Shown piece after piece: positions 62,102 to 62,838 of a DNA stretch of 62,838 bases. A program made the translations under genes and the position numbers. Within the stretch, counting starts at the first letter, position 1; every line of letters starts with the position of its first letter. The notes under the pieces were generated by a model, which saw only the letters and a list, made by a program, of their open reading frames with translations, was not told the origin of the DNA and made no database searches. Source of the stretch: Pseudomonas sp. Q11 (GTDB lineage Bacteria; Pseudomonadota; Gammaproteobacteria; Pseudomonadales; Pseudomonadaceae); contig NZ_JAKNQY010000034.1 of the NCBI RefSeq assembly GCF_024494355.1, positions 1 through 62,838 on the forward strand. The letters are read 5' to 3'.

Positions 62102-62276
62102 GTGTATATCCATTTCTGCGGTAACGGCTACTTAGGGTTCCGCCCTTACGGCGGGTCACTTTCGAAAAGCGCGAAAGTAACCAAAGCGCTCATGCCCCAC
62201 CACTCGGCACCTCGCCTAGGCTCGGTGTGCCCTCACTCCGGCATTGCTCCGTGGGCCCGCCGCGAAGGGCCATCCA
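62102..62276. repeat. Left part of a dispersed Pseudomonas repeat
   Basis: The stretch with CTTAGGGTTCCGCCCTTACG and ACTTTCGAAAAGCGCGAAAG palindromes, then CTCGGCACCTCGCCTAGGCT, is of a type I remember as a high-copy repeat in P. fluorescens genomes. It carries no credible gene and runs into the inverted repeat at 62277. Confidence 0.55.
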
Positions 62277-62425
62277 TGGCCCAGCGCGGCTATCCCGGCA
62301 TCCATGCCGGGATGCCCACTGCGCAATGCCTGCGTTCGGCCAGTGTGGTTAACGGGGCGCCGAGATCAACGTCCTCCGCGAGGCGGCCTGACAGCCGGCC
62401 TGGTTTTGGGCGAACGCGTTTCTCC

Positions 62426-62512
62426 TGTGGGAGCGAGCCTGCTCGCGATAGCGGTGACTCTGTTTGCATCAATACTGAATGTGCCGCCTTCGCGGGCAAG
62501 CCCGCTCCCACA
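62426..62512. repeat. REPIN inside the composite repeat
   Basis: TGTGGGAGCGAGCCTGCTCG is answered by GCGGGCAAGCCCGCTCCCACA near 62492-62512. Confidence 0.85.
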
Positions 62513-62736
62513 ATAGAATTGGAGTACACCCGCAGAGCAGGTCGGCTATAAGGCCGCCTTCGCGAGCAAGCTTTGCTCCCACAGGTCCGCTCACAGGTCC
62601 GATGGGTGTACATCAGCAAGAAACAGGCCGGCTGTCAGGCCGCCTCGCGAGCAAGCTTTGCTCCCACAGGTCCAACCCAAACAGGTCTGATGGGTGTACA
62701 CCCGCAAGAAACAGGCCGGCTGTCAGGCCGCCTCGC
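62483..62736. repeat. Tandem REP-containing units
   Basis: Two near-identical units (62551-62636 and 62637-62724, 86 and 88 bases) each hold a REP hairpin GCGAGCAAGCTTTGCTCCCA, an ACAGGTCYGATGGGTGTACA segment and CAGGCCGGCTGTC. A degenerate unit precedes them (62483-62550) and a 12-base start of another follows. Confidence 0.8.
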
Positions 62737-62838
62737 TTTTGATTTTGATCTGGGGCGCCCCGTTAACCACGCTGGCCGAACGCAGGTATTGCGTAGTGGG
62801 CACCTCGGCATGGATGCCGAGGTAGCCGCGCTGGGCCA

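Larger units (their letters stand above)
62277..62838. repeat. Composite inverted repeat cut by the window end
   Basis: The 85 bases at 62277-62361 recur in reverse complement at 62754-62838 with about 7 differences. The next 40 bases inward (GAGGCGGCCTGACAGCCGGC region) also match. Between the arms lie a REPIN (62426-62512) and tandem REP-bearing units. The window ends at the arm, so its true extent is unknown. Confidence 0.85.

Noticed and set aside
62483..62736. Tandem repeats considered as a CRISPR array
   Set aside because: Only two full units, nearly identical over their entire length with no variable spacers, and no cas genes in the window.
62096..62742. Several 90-150 codon frames in the terminal repeat region
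   Set aside because: They translate repeats (REP cores and the composite inverted repeat), contain no known domain and recur in different frames for each repeat copy.

Overview
The window reads as chromosomal core sequence from a Pseudomonas of the P. fluorescens lineage. Gene content and order (pssA-ilvCHI, prrF beside heme-uptake genes, dksA-gluQ-cbrXAB-crcZ-pcnB-folK-panBCD-pgi-acs, pilA/pilBCD-coaE-yacG, clpB-pgeF-rluD-bamD-pilSR) match Pseudomonas. The many 'TGTGGGAGC...GCTCCCACA' REP elements between genes are typical of fluorescent pseudomonads. Nothing looks like a prophage, plasmid, CRISPR array or intact insertion sequence. Coding density is high and GC content is fairly even, except in the last 0.9 kb.

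Layout. 1-220: edge sequence with no convincing gene. 221-6199 (minus): periplasmic methionine sulfoxide repair (msrPQ), phosphatidylserine synthase (pssA) and branched-chain amino acid synthesis (ilvI-ilvH-ilvC) with a ~260-nt leader. 6600-13006: a DUF4124 protein, the PBP1b synthase mrcB with its probable lipoprotein activator lpoP and a YqcC protein, a two-domain kinase-like protein, a pentapeptide-repeat protein and a TfoX C-terminal-domain protein. 13075-16888: iron/heme block, with one Fur-controlled PrrF sRNA and a phuTUVW-like heme import operon behind its own Fur box. 17045-21157: Rieske protein, sfsA, an aminotransferase, dksA, gluQ. 21235-26353: the CbrX-CbrA-CbrB carbon/nitrogen regulators, a CbrB site, a sigma-54 promoter and the Crc-sequestering RNA CrcZ. 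26518-39718: pcnB, folK, panB-panC-panD, pgi, acs, a methyltransferase, a DUF748 giant and a DUF2845 protein. 40045-45949: BON protein, type IV pilus genes pilA / pilBCD, coaE, yacG. 46004-51629: small conserved unknowns, a CbiM-like membrane protein, DUF1780-MOSC-DUF3094-ndh, and a chemoreceptor. 51734-52315: four tRNA genes (Asn, Pro, Lys, Pro). 52502-61333: clpB, pgeF, rluD, bamD, a PP0621-like zinc-ribbon protein, pilS-pilR. 61334-62838: repeats, one DUF6124 gene and a composite inverted repeat cut off by the window end.

Regulatory connections inside the window. PilS/PilR (58.4-61.3 kb) should activate the sigma-54 promoter upstream of pilA (41.15 kb). CbrB should activate crcZ next door, and CrcZ should free Crc/Hfq targets, one candidate being the acs ribosome-binding region at 33.2 kb. 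Fur should control both prrF and phuT.

No large undescribed protein system stands out. The most interesting signals are non-coding: a long hairpin that buries the msrP ribosome-binding site, a BCAA-rich 38-codon upstream ORF in the ilvI leader, a tRNA-Pro duplicate located after a terminator, a sigma-54-like promoter upstream of a BON-domain protein, and a terminal inverted repeat whose arms differ by two compensatory base-pair changes.
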